Below, one piece after another: positions 7,720 to 14,997 of a stretch of DNA of 16,599 nucleotides; the stretch's first letter is position 1; each line of letters opens with the position of its first letter. The DNA comes from JBCBJZ01 sp038522635 (lineage in GTDB: Bacteria > Pseudomonadota > Alphaproteobacteria > Rhizobiales > Hyphomicrobiaceae): contig JBCBJZ010000078.1 in assembly GCA_038522635.1 (NCBI GenBank), positions 1-16,599 on the forward strand. Direction: 5' to 3'. Under the pieces are notes generated by a model. It worked only from the letters and a program-made list of their open reading frames with translations, was not told the DNA's origin and searched no databases. The position numbers and the translations under genes are program-made.

Positions 7720-8498
7720 CCAGCCTCAAGCTTTTCGATCAAGGCGGGTAAGTCCGCGACCGTGTCGATCACGTAGGCAGCGCCTGCGGCTTTCAGTTTC
7801 GCGCCTGCCGCAGCCCTCAGCTCCGCCCGGCTCGCCGTGTCCAAAGCTGCGACCTCCTGCGGCGTCAGGCCCACTTCGTTGCCCGAAAGCGCGACGCCCA
7901 CGGCCAAAGCGCCAGCGGCCACGCCTTCCGCCAGGCCAGGCGCGGTATCATCGACCTTGATGACCTGCTGCGGCGGGTAAACGGCGAGGTCGACGAAGCA
8001 CTGGTACATGCCAAGTGGCCCCGGGCGCCCCTCTTTCAGATCATCGGAGCAGACCAGGTTGTCGGGCGCGTAGCCGGCAGCCGCCGCAACCGGAACCACC
8101 TTCGCCATGATCGAGCGGGTGTAGCCCGTCGTGGAGCCGATCTTAAAGCCGCGCGCGCGAAGCCAGGCGATGCAGTCAAGCGTCCCCGGCACCAGGTCCG
8201 CGTGGTGGGCCGCGACCTCCTCGTTCAGCGGCACGAACACTTCGTAGATGCGCTCAACATCTGCGCTTGTCGGCAGTGCACCGTAGCGCGCCTGCCAACG
8301 TGCCGCCGTCGCGGGCGCCGCCAGCATTGCTTCGATATGCTTCCATTTGGGCAGGCCCATGGGCGCGCGCGCTTCGTCAATGCTGGTCTCGATATCGAAC
8401 CGGGCGAACGCCTCGCGGAAGGCGGCGGCCGGTGCGAACGAGCCATAGTCGATGGTGGTCCCGGCCCAATCGAAGACCACGGCCTTGAAGCGCCCCAT
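7713..8498 (-). CDS. phnX: Phosphonoacetaldehyde hydrolase (phosphonatase)
   Basis: A 261-residue HAD-superfamily enzyme that cleaves the C-P bond of phosphonoacetaldehyde to acetaldehyde and phosphate, the second step of 2-aminoethylphosphonate breakdown in the cytoplasm. The HAD motif I region is VVFDWAGTTIDYGSF with nucleophile Asp10. MGLPKWKH places the Schiff-base lysine at Lys51, the residue that separates phosphonatases from other HAD enzymes. Motif II is GSTTGYT (121-127), and KVDDTAPG (181-188) supplies the Mg-binding acids. Length is close to the family norm. The start at 8498 is chosen over the in-frame ATG at 8507, because the Shine-Dalgarno AAGAGG directly abuts the latter and sits 9 bases before the former. 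The 2-AEP transaminase (phnW) and transport genes usually found nearby are absent from this window, so the substrate supply is encoded elsewhere. Confidence 0.93.
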   Translation of the reverse strand: MGRFKAVVFDWAGTTIDYGSFAPAAAFREAFARFDIETSIDEARAPMGLPKWKHIEAMLAAPATAARWQARYGALPTSADVERIYEVFVPLNEEVAAHHADLVPGTLDCIAWLRARGFKIGSTTGYTRSIMAKVVPVAAAAGYAPDNLVCSDDLKEGRPGPLGMYQCFVDLAVYPPQQVIKVDDTAPGLAEGVAAGALAVGVALSGNEVGLTPQEVAALDTASRAELRAAAGAKLKAAGAAYVIDTVADLPALIEKLEAGG

Positions 8499-8507
8499 GG
8501 CGATCAT

Positions 8508-8513
8508 CCTCTT
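8508..8513 (-). promoter_or_regulatory. Ribosome binding site that decides the phnX start
   Basis: Minus-strand AAGAGG lies immediately next to an ATG at 8507 and 9 bases from the ATG at 8498. Only the second spacing is functional, so the first three residues of the longer frame are probably not translated. Confidence 0.7.
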
Positions 8514-8581
8514 TTATATTGTCAGCTTGAACAGCGCACGGCCGCCGGCCGTTGGCCGTCGTACACGCGACCGGTGGCCCG

Positions 8582-9220
8582 CTACTTCGCCAACATGCCG
8601 ACCACCGTGATCAGCAGGCGCAGGCGTCGCGTCGACGTCGGGTTGGCGTAGCGGTCGATGCTGACGGTGTTGAAGGGCGCGGTCGGCGAAATGTTGCGGG
8701 CATACGAATTGAGCTGCCATTTGCGCAGCGTGATGCCGGCGCGCGGGATCGTCGTGACCTTGCCTTGCAACGGGGCGAACAGCCGGTTCGCGTGCCGCGT
8801 GAGCGCCTCTACGTTCGCGTCAGCCTGGCTGCTGGCGAGGTAACACTTCATGTTGGGGAAGTGCTTGTTGTGGGCCTGGCCGTGGACCAAAAGCGCGGTG
8901 CGATCCGGGCTTTCAAAGACGATGCCGCGGTCAGACTTGATGCCGTGGAAGAACACCGCCGTGATCGGATGGCGAAACGGCGAGGGCCCGCCCGTTAGCT
9001 CCAGGGGGCGCCAGCCTAGCGCGGTCAACCGCTTCTCACTCGCCGCAACGTCGTAAAGCTTGTCGAAGCAAAGCTCCTTGGCCAAAGCGGCCAGCGAGGG
9101 CGATGCATCGGCACGCGCGTGAGACGCCATCGCCGCCAAGGGAACGACGATCGCGAACAACGCAGCCGCCACGCGGTGAAAGATGAACGCGAAACGAGCA
9201 TCGCAGCGTCTGGCTTGCAT
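8582..9220 (-). CDS. Small exported hypothetical protein
   Basis: A 212-residue protein. The ATG at 9220 has a purine-rich AGGGAAG just upstream and opens directly into a signal peptide: a basic start (MQARRCDAR), a hydrophobic core (AAALFAIVVPLAAMA) and a likely cleavage at SHARA-DA near residue 37. The frame remains open to 9415, but that extension runs into the RNase P RNA and is not coding. The mature part has a cysteine pair (ELCFDKLYD and NMKCYLAS) that could form a disulfide, plus the stretch KRLTALGWRPL. I cannot assign a family. It lies between rnpB and phnX on the same strand, and the 83-base gap before phnX leaves co-transcription uncertain. Confidence 0.75.
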   Translation of the reverse strand: MQARRCDARFAFIFHRVAAALFAIVVPLAAMASHARADASPSLAALAKELCFDKLYDVAASEKRLTALGWRPLELTGGPSPFRHPITAVFFHGIKSDRGIVFESPDRTALLVHGQAHNKHFPNMKCYLASSQADANVEALTRHANRLFAPLQGKVTTIPRAGITLRKWQLNSYARNISPTAPFNTVSIDRYANPTSTRRLRLLITVVGMLAK

Positions 9221-9313
9221 CGATCTTCCCTTTCGCCCCGCGCGACCGTGTCTTGCGTGAAACCGCGGCACGAGCGTCATGCGGGCTTCAACCCGGCGCT
9301 GCTGCCGAATGTT

Positions 9314-9810
<497 letters not shown>

Positions 9811-9816
9811 ACGCGC

Positions 9817-9845
9817 ATGTGCCGATCTGCACAGCGCAGCGTCAA
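9817..9845 (-). promoter_or_regulatory. Probable rnpB promoter
   Basis: On the minus strand, -35 TTGACG (9845-9840) is separated by 17 bases from a -10-like GCACAT (9822-9817). Transcription would then begin near 9810, just where the RNase P P1 helix starts. The -35 is strong and the -10 weak. Confidence 0.55.
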
Positions 9846-9969
9846 CCCCGCAACCGCTATCAAAGCCATCGCGTACTGATCTGTTTCACGCTATCGCAAG
9901 GCGGCAGCCGCCCGGCCACCGCCCCGCCTTAAGCTTGAGCACCCCGCACGTGAAAGGATCGGCCCACAG

Positions 9970-10815
9970 ATGAAGCCCTCCGAGACGAAGCCCCGTCCGG
10001 CGCCTGCGCACACGCCGCCCACGGATCGCAGCGCGCCCAATCAACCCGCCTTGCAGCCCATCCAAGCCGGTAACCTCGCCGCCTTGCCGGGTATCGTGCA
10101 CGGTTTTTTCACCCGCGAAGGCGGCGTCTCTAACGGCATTTACGCTGGCCTCAACTGCGGTCGCGGCTCGCGCGATGCGACCCTCAACGTCGAAGATAAC
10201 CGCGCGCGCGTGCAGGCGTACCTGGGCGCCGATGACCTGATCACCCAATTCCAAGTGCATAGCGCCATCGCCGTTATCACCGATGAAGCGTGGGCGCCCG
10301 AAGCCGCGCCGCGTGCGGACGCGATCGTGACGCGCCGCAAGGGCTTAGGCATCGGCGCGTTGGCCGCCGACTGCACGCCGGTGCTGTTCGCAGCCCCCGA
10401 AGCGGGCGTGGTGGCTGCGACCCACGCCGGGTGGAAGGGCGCCGTTGCTGGCGTTCTGGAAGCGACGGTTGCCAAAATGGTGGAAGCCGGCGCGCAGGCG
10501 AGCACCATCCATGCGGCCATCGGGCCAACGATTAGCCAGGCCAATTACGAGGTTGGCCCGGAGTTCGAAGCGCAAGTGACGGCCATTGATCCCGCCTTTC
10601 AGCGATTCTTCACCGTGCCCGCGGGCAAGAGCCGCGCTCATTTTGATTTGCCTGGCTTTGTTGAACATCGTTTACAGCGTTGCGGCCTTGCCAGCGTCGA
10701 GCGTCAGACGCCTTGCACCTACGCCGACCCGGAGCGATTCTACAGTTACCGGCGTGCGACTCACCACGGTGAGGACGATTACGGGCGACAAATCTCCGCC
10801 ATTGTTCTGCAATAA
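9970..10815 (+). CDS. pgeF: Peptidoglycan editing factor PgeF (DUF152, 'polyphenol oxidase' family)
   Basis: A 281-residue cytoplasmic protein. Family members (YfiH) were long called laccase-like; PgeF is known to prevent wrong peptides from entering peptidoglycan precursors. The metal-site motifs are complete: QVHS (His97), ADCTPVLF (Cys135) and HAGWKGAVAG (His152). GPTISQANYEVG (185-196) and the C-terminal SYRRATHHGEDDYGRQ are also typical. The first 30 residues are a Pro-rich extension that the core domain does not need. The start at 9970 is supported by AAAGGA 11 bases upstream. It is divergent from rnpB and followed on the same strand by a lipoprotein gene and prs, an order I associate with Rhizobiales. 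Confidence 0.92.
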   Translation: MKPSETKPRPAPAHTPPTDRSAPNQPALQPIQAGNLAALPGIVHGFFTREGGVSNGIYAGLNCGRGSRDATLNVEDNRARVQAYLGADDLITQFQVHSAIAVITDEAWAPEAAPRADAIVTRRKGLGIGALAADCTPVLFAAPEAGVVAATHAGWKGAVAGVLEATVAKMVEAGAQASTIHAAIGPTISQANYEVGPEFEAQVTAIDPAFQRFFTVPAGKSRAHFDLPGFVEHRLQRCGLASVERQTPCTYADPERFYSYRRATHHGEDDYGRQISAIVLQ

Positions 10816-10910
10816 TCCACAGGATGGCGTTGAAAGGGTTGCTTTTTTGGGCGTCCCGTTAGGCAAAACACCGTTACGCGCGCATTCCGCCTGGACGCTG
10901 GGCGCGCGGC

Positions 10911-10916
10911 TATATT
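10911..10916 (+). promoter_or_regulatory. Possible -10 box upstream of the lipoprotein gene
   Basis: TATATT stands out in GC-rich surroundings, 94 bases before the GTG at 11010. CTGGAC at 10891-10896 resembles a -35 but is only 14 bases away, so the promoter is tentative. Confidence 0.33.
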
Positions 10917-11009
10917 AGAGACGAGAGCGAGAGGGTACCGGTGTACTTTGCCGCCAGGTGTGTAAGACGGCTGCCGGATAGCGGGTTGAAGCAGAAGGGG
11001 GACGTCATC

Positions 11010-12056
11010 GTGACGTTTATCGATGCTGCTGCGCCACGGTACGCTCTGAAGCGTCTCGTCACCGCAGCTTTGGTCGCCAGCGCGGGGTTAACCGCTGCGG
11101 GTTGCGCCGGAAATACCGGATTGGGCGACGTGGCGACCAAGCCCGTACAGCCACCGACGACGCCTGCACTGACGCAGCCGGCCACCAAGCCGCGCGCCAC
11201 TGTTGCGATCGCCAACATCATCGGCACGCCGGAGAGCGTCTCCCAGCAACTCCGTCAGGCTATGGTCACCGCGGTTGGTCAGGAGCGCGTTGCGATCTCG
11301 AGCGCGCCAGGCGCCAAGGTTGACTATACGCTGCGCGGGTACGTGGTCGCTGCGCGTGAAGGGACCGGCACCAAAGTTTCGTATATCTGGGACGTGACGG
11401 ACCCGTCAGGCAGGCGCGTCAATCGCATCACCGGCGAAGAGGTCGCGCGCGGCGGTTCGAACGCCAATCCGTGGTCTGCCGTATCGCCGGCCGTTTTGAG
11501 CACCATCGCCACCAAGACCTCGAAGTCATTCGGCTCCTGGCTGCCGGCACAACAGGCCGTGGCCTCCAACCCGGCGGCAACGCAACAGCCGTCCGGCGCC
11601 GGCATTCGTACGCCGCGTCCGGTAACGCCCGCAGCACCGGCTGCCACAGCCCAACGTCGCCCTGCCGTGCAATCGGTGGCACTGCGCCCTGGCGCGGTCA
11701 TCACGCACGTTCCTTCAGTGGTCGGCGCACCCGGTGATGGCAGCACCTCTTTGACCCGCGCGATCCGCCGCGAGTTGGCCAAGCAGGGCTTACGCGTTTC
11801 GCCCGCCAAGGCGACCGCATCCTACCAGGTGCAGGGCCGCGTCGCGCTCGGCACTCCGGTGAAGGGCAAGCAATCGATCAAGATCGATTGGGAAGTGCGC
11901 GACCCCAAAGGTGGCTCGCTCGGCACCGTCTCACAGAAGAACCAGATCCCTGCCGGATCACTGAACGGCTCATGGGGCAACGTTGCGGATGCGGCCGCCG
12001 CAGCCGCCGCACAAGGCATCTTGAAGCTGCTGCCACGACGGCCGGCGACGTTCTGA
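11010..12056 (+). CDS. Lipoprotein with two related domains, function unknown
   Basis: A 348-residue protein. The GTG at 11010 is chosen because AAGGGGGA (10995-11002) lies 7 bases upstream and a lipoprotein signal begins shortly after it; an upstream GTG at 10941 would bury that signal. The signal is RYALKRL, a hydrophobic core, then LTAAGC with Cys32 as the lipidated residue. Ala at +2 predicts an outer-membrane destination. Residues 62-180 and 228-343 appear to be repeats of one domain: each has Y-x-x-(R/Q)G-x-V, then I-x-W-x-V-x-DP-x-G, then a short helix-rich end. A Pro/Ala/Gln-rich linker joins them. The fold recalls LpoB-like envelope proteins, but I cannot name the family. Neighbours are pgeF and prs. 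Confidence 0.83.
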   Translation: MTFIDAAAPRYALKRLVTAALVASAGLTAAGCAGNTGLGDVATKPVQPPTTPALTQPATKPRATVAIANIIGTPESVSQQLRQAMVTAVGQERVAISSAPGAKVDYTLRGYVVAAREGTGTKVSYIWDVTDPSGRRVNRITGEEVARGGSNANPWSAVSPAVLSTIATKTSKSFGSWLPAQQAVASNPAATQQPSGAGIRTPRPVTPAAPAATAQRRPAVQSVALRPGAVITHVPSVVGAPGDGSTSLTRAIRRELAKQGLRVSPAKATASYQVQGRVALGTPVKGKQSIKIDWEVRDPKGGSLGTVSQKNQIPAGSLNGSWGNVADAAAAAAAQGILKLLPRRPATF

Positions 12057-12112
12057 TCGCAGGGTGATGCCCCGATCTGTGTCGTTTCGATGACAAACAG
12101 TTTTCACCAGCA

Positions 12113-12145
12113 GGCCCGGGCGTTTACACGCTCGGGCCGTGTTGT
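12113..12145 (+). terminator. Rho-independent terminator candidate between lipoprotein gene and prs
   Basis: GGCCCGGGCGT (12113-12123) pairs with ACGCTCGGGCC (12128-12138) over 11 positions with one G-U pair around the loop TTAC. The following GTGTTGTT is only moderately T-rich. Confidence 0.65.
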
Positions 12146-12184
12146 TAGAAGGCGGCGCAGAACCGAGCGCGGGAGGGCCGCTGC

Positions 12185-13168
12185 ATGCCGCTGGACGATA
12201 AAAACATGAGAAGCGGCAGTCGCTTAGCACCGATGAAGTTGGTCGCCGGCAACTCCAACCGCAAGTTGTCTGAGGCGATCGCCGCCGAACTCAACGTGCC
12301 CCTCACCAAGTGCGTCTGTCGGCGCTTTGCCGACATGGAGATCTTCGTCGAGATCCAGGACAACGTGCGCGGTGAAGACGTCTTCGTCATCCAATCCACG
12401 TCCTACCCGGCGAATGACAACCTGATGGAGTTGCTGATCCTCGTTGATGCGCTGCGCCGTGCATCGGCCCGTCGGATCACCGCCGTCATCCCCTATTACG
12501 GATACGCCCGCCAAGACCGGAAGCCCGGGCCCCGTACGCCAATCTCAGCGAAGTTGGTCGCGAACCTGATCGAGCGGGCCGGCACAGACCGCGTACTCAC
12601 CGTCGATTTGCACGCTGGACAGATCCAGGGCTTCTTCGACATCCCCACGGACAACCTGTTCGGCGCGCCCGTCATGGTCCGCGACATCGAGAAGACCTAC
12701 GCCGGGCAAAAGCTGATGGTGGTGTCACCGGACGTGGGCGGTGTGGTGCGCGCGCGCGGCCTTGCCAAGCGCATCAACGCGCCGCTGGCGATCGTGGACA
12801 AGCGGCGCGACCGGCCCGGCGAATCGGAGGTGATGAACGTGATCGGCGATGTCGCCGGCCACCACTGCATCTTGCTCGATGACATCGTCGATTCAGGCGG
12901 TACGCTGTGCAACGCCGCGGCAGCCCTCGTCGAGCAAGGGGCGACCGGCGTTAGCGCATACATCACCCATGGCGTGTTGTCGGGCGGCGCGGTGGCCCGC
13001 ATCAACAGTTCGATCCTGCGCGAACTTGTGGTTACCAGCACAATCCAGCAGCCGCCCGAGACGCTGGCCGAGGGCAGCAAGATCCGTGAGGTCTCGATCG
13101 CACCGCTGATGGCCGAAGCGATCATCCGCACCGCGCGCGAAGAGAGCGTATCCAGCCTCTTCTATTGA
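12185..13168 (+). CDS. prs: Ribose-phosphate pyrophosphokinase (PRPP synthetase)
   Basis: A 327-residue enzyme that makes 5-phosphoribosyl-1-diphosphate from ribose-5-phosphate and ATP for nucleotide, histidine, tryptophan and NAD synthesis. Clear class I motifs are VIPYYGYARQDRK (101-113), DLHAGQIQGFF with His143 (141-151), the flexible catalytic-loop lysine in IVDKRRDRPGES (203-214), and the PRPP-binding loop DDIVDSGGTL (232-241). The start at 12185 has a strong GGAGG 8 bases upstream and gives about 16 residues before the usual MKLVAGNSN opening. The in-frame ATG at 12233, which would give the usual N-terminus, has no ribosome site. The gene follows a lipoprotein gene but a stem-loop separates them, so it probably has its own promoter. 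Confidence 0.97.
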   Translation: MPLDDKNMRSGSRLAPMKLVAGNSNRKLSEAIAAELNVPLTKCVCRRFADMEIFVEIQDNVRGEDVFVIQSTSYPANDNLMELLILVDALRRASARRITAVIPYYGYARQDRKPGPRTPISAKLVANLIERAGTDRVLTVDLHAGQIQGFFDIPTDNLFGAPVMVRDIEKTYAGQKLMVVSPDVGGVVRARGLAKRINAPLAIVDKRRDRPGESEVMNVIGDVAGHHCILLDDIVDSGGTLCNAAAALVEQGATGVSAYITHGVLSGGAVARINSSILRELVVTSTIQQPPETLAEGSKIREVSIAPLMAEAIIRTAREESVSSLFY

Positions 13169-13212
13169 CGCCCCACGCGCCTGAAGCCGGCCGCAGGTTC
13201 ATTAAGCCATTG

Positions 13213-13228
13213 ATTTCATGAAATTTCA
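13213..13228. promoter_or_regulatory. Overlapping AT-rich perfect palindromes
   Basis: ATTTCATGAAAT (13213-13224) and TGAAATTTCA (13219-13228) are both exact palindromes and share six bases. In GC-rich DNA this suggests a protein-binding site, though no regulator can be named. Confidence 0.4.
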
Positions 13229-13260
13229 CCGACGGACGGGCCGTCATGGTTCGCCTTCGA

Positions 13261-13309
13261 GTCGGTTCGCTTCAGGTAGAAGCGGAACCGACATCTAAAC
13301 TTTTGTTTT
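13261..13309 (+). terminator. Stem-loop with T-rich tail downstream of prs
   Basis: GTCGGTTCGCTTC (13261-13273) pairs with GAAGCGGAACCGAC (13279-13292), 13 pairs with one bulged G, around a five-base loop. A tail containing CTTTTGTTTT follows to 13309. It lies about 93 bases after the prs stop and fits a rho-independent terminator for prs. Confidence 0.6.
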
Positions 13310-13326
13310 GCCGTTCATCTTTCGTC

Positions 13327-13350
13327 TCAGGTGATCCCACCTGAAGCGAA
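13327..13350 (+). repeat. Second stem-loop sharing an arm with the prs terminator
   Basis: TCAGGT (13327-13332) pairs locally with ACCTGA (13339-13344). The longer ACCTGAAGCGAA (13339-13350) is also the exact reverse complement of TTCGCTTCAGGT (13266-13277), the 5' arm and loop of the upstream stem-loop. The structures exclude each other. Confidence 0.6.
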
Positions 13351-13389
13351 TGAACTCTAGCTCGCGCGTTCACGCGCAACCCGCAACCT

Positions 13390-13405
13390 TGTGATCTCGA
13401 TCACT
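13390..13405. promoter_or_regulatory. CRP/FNR-family-like operator
   Basis: TGTGATCTCGATCACT matches the TGTGA-N6-TCACA consensus of CRP-type regulators at 9 of 10 specified positions, with exact GTGATC/GATCAC arms. It is centred about 80 bases upstream of the ATG at 13478, so it may control the six-cysteine gene there. Confidence 0.5.
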
Positions 13406-13477
13406 CCTGCGCGAGCTTTGCCTCGCCATTTCAAGGTCATCGCAAACGCAACAGCGTACCTTGAAGGAGTGAACACC

Positions 13478-14083
13478 ATGGCACGGACCCTTAAAACGAT
13501 GGCAGGCCTCACGCTCGGCACGTTGGCCGTGCTTTCCGCAACCCAGGCTCTCGCCAGCGGCAACATGGCCAGCACCGGCGAATACGGTCCCCCGGCGGTG
13601 GCTCAGCCGATCAGCGCTCAGCCGGTCGCCCAACAGATCAGCGCATACCAATACACGGCGCCGAAACTGCAGTGCGTCACGCTCAGCAGCCCCAACTTCA
13701 ACCGCGTGGGCAAGTCGACCGTCATCGCCTTCAACTACCGTTGGTGCAAAAAGAACGACGCCAACAGCTGCTCGGCACGCACGCTCGGCCAGATGGACTA
13801 CATCGGCCACGCCCTGACGATCGTGACCCGCTGCTTCACGTCGAAACACAAGCTGCGCTTCGAGATGCAGGCCAAACTTTCAGGCGAAGGCTATCCGGTG
13901 CGCCGCGCTGCGCTGACGCCCAAAGTCTTCAACCCTCAAAACGGGCTGATCCCCGGCATCGGATGCCTGCGCAAGAAGGGCGTGGCGCACTTCCGCAAGC
14001 GCGGCGCGAAACTCATCGTGCGCAAGTCGACGTTCCCCGGCGTGAAGCTGCCGCCGTGCAAATTCACGCAGCCGACGAGCTAA
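13478..14083 (+). CDS. Exported six-cysteine protein, first of two tandem paralogues
   Basis: A 201-residue protein. The ATG at 13478 has AAGGAG 8 bases upstream and opens a signal peptide (LKTMAGLTLGTLAVLSATQALAS, cleavage near residue 27). The upstream part of the open frame is not coding. The mature protein begins with ASTGEYG (31-37), then a Pro/Gln/Ala-rich stretch. Six cysteines (66, 90, 98, 119, 163, 194) lie in the motifs LQCVTLSSPNFNRVG, YRWC, NSC, RCFTSK, GCLRKKG and PPC, enough for three disulfides in the periplasm or outside the cell. The C-terminal half is very basic. I do not recognise the family. The next gene is a diverged copy with matching cysteine spacing. A CRP-like site lies upstream. 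Confidence 0.85.
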   Translation: MARTLKTMAGLTLGTLAVLSATQALASGNMASTGEYGPPAVAQPISAQPVAQQISAYQYTAPKLQCVTLSSPNFNRVGKSTVIAFNYRWCKKNDANSCSARTLGQMDYIGHALTIVTRCFTSKHKLRFEMQAKLSGEGYPVRRAALTPKVFNPQNGLIPGIGCLRKKGVAHFRKRGAKLIVRKSTFPGVKLPPCKFTQPTS

Positions 14084-14116
14084 ACGGGACTGCGCGTCCA
14101 ACGTTGCAACCCCGAT

Positions 14117-14151
14117 GGGCTGTTCCGCTTCTGTGAAAGGCGGGGCAGCCC
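14117..14151. terminator. Stem-loop between the two six-cysteine paralogues
   Basis: GGGCTGTTCCGC (14117-14128) pairs with GCGGGGCAGCCC (14140-14151) over 12 positions including two G-U pairs, with an 11-base loop. It starts 33 bases after the first paralogue's stop. No T-run follows, so it may slow, attenuate or protect rather than terminate. Confidence 0.5.
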
Positions 14152-14300
14152 TCCCGTGCTGGTGCTAACCTTTTGCCACACTTGTAGAAACGCTTCGAGG
14201 CGCACCCACGATCCACGCTTGTCAACGTGGCCAATCAATCGCAAACTTGCGTCGATAGTTGTCCAGCGATCATCCCGAGCCCACCCTCCAGGATAAGCCC

Positions 14301-14915
14301 ATGATCCGCTCACTTTTCTACGCCTCAATCACCAGCGCAGCGCTCGCCTTGGCCTTCTCGCAAGCGGTCCCGCAAGCTTGGGCCGGACAGGCCAGCACGG
14401 GTGAGTTCGGCGACAGCGACACGCCGGCCAGCGCAGCCCCCCAGCAGGTGGACCAACGTCCACCGCTGCCGCCTTTGAACCGGCGCTTTTCACGCCAGAT
14501 GAAGCAATGCGTGTCGCTCTACAGCCCGGACTTCGACCGTGTAGGGCACAACTTGCAGGTGCTGCTGGTGTACCGCTGGTGCGACCGGAACAACCCGAGT
14601 GATTGCACCAAAGAGGCGACCCAGATCCAGCGCCGCATCAACAATGATTACGCGATCAAGACGCTTTGCGTGACGTCGAAGTTGCGCGAGCAATTGAAGG
14701 TTCGCTACGGCATCCTGGGGCAGACCATGGAGACAGCAACGATCAGCCCTGATGTGCTGACACCGCGCGGCAAGCTGATCCCGCGGGCGGGCTGCATCGC
14801 AAGGCGTGGGTCGTACCATATGATCAAGAGCGGCAATCAATTGCGGATGCGCAACGGCCCCCCGGGCAACATCGAGCGGCCCAAGTGCAGTTGGACGACG
14901 CCTGATCCGAAGTGA
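14301..14915 (+). CDS. Exported six-cysteine protein, second tandem paralogue
   Basis: A 204-residue protein. The ATG at 14301 is preceded by AGGA at 14290-14293 (7-base gap) and begins a signal peptide (MIRSLFYASITSAALALAF, cleavage near AWA-GQ at 28). ASTGEFG occupies residues 31-37, exactly as in the preceding gene. The six cysteines are at 70, 94, 102, 123, 165 and 196, with gaps of 24, 8, 21, 42 and 31 against 24, 8, 21, 44 and 31 in the first paralogue. KQCVSLYSPDFDRVG, YRWC, CVTSK and GCIARRG also match. Sequence outside the motifs has diverged strongly, which points to an old duplication with a conserved disulfide fold. Function is unknown. Confidence 0.85.
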   Translation: MIRSLFYASITSAALALAFSQAVPQAWAGQASTGEFGDSDTPASAAPQQVDQRPPLPPLNRRFSRQMKQCVSLYSPDFDRVGHNLQVLLVYRWCDRNNPSDCTKEATQIQRRINNDYAIKTLCVTSKLREQLKVRYGILGQTMETATISPDVLTPRGKLIPRAGCIARRGSYHMIKSGNQLRMRNGPPGNIERPKCSWTTPDPK

Positions 14916-14997
14916 CCTGCGCGTTGGGCTGGCTTATTCGGCGGCGGCGGCGGCGGCCGGCCGCATGGCTACACCGCGCGATCGATGGGAAGTGGTG

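Larger units (their letters stand above)
13169..13477. other. Structured 309-base non-coding region after prs
   Basis: No convincing gene lies here. It holds, in order: the perfect 12-base palindrome ATTTCATGAAAT (13213-13224), overlapped by TGAAATTTCA (13219-13228); a stem-loop at 13261-13292; a second at 13327-13344 that can be replaced by a long-range pairing; the inverted pair GCGCGT/ACGCGC (13364-13377); and a CRP-like site (13390-13405). Terminator, small-RNA or leader functions are all possible. Confidence 0.6.

Noticed and set aside
8508..8581. Longer phnX-side or overlapping frames between phnX and the next minus-strand gene
   Set aside because: No start with a ribosome site and no recognisable motif; the gap is simple intergenic DNA.
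9284..9297. Small inverted repeat CGGG/CCCG beyond the rnpB 3' end as its terminator
   Set aside because: Only four base pairs and no T-run; too weak to call.
13391..13477. Extended start of the first six-cysteine gene
   Set aside because: It would translate through the CRP-like site and place the signal peptide internally; AAGGAG supports 13478.
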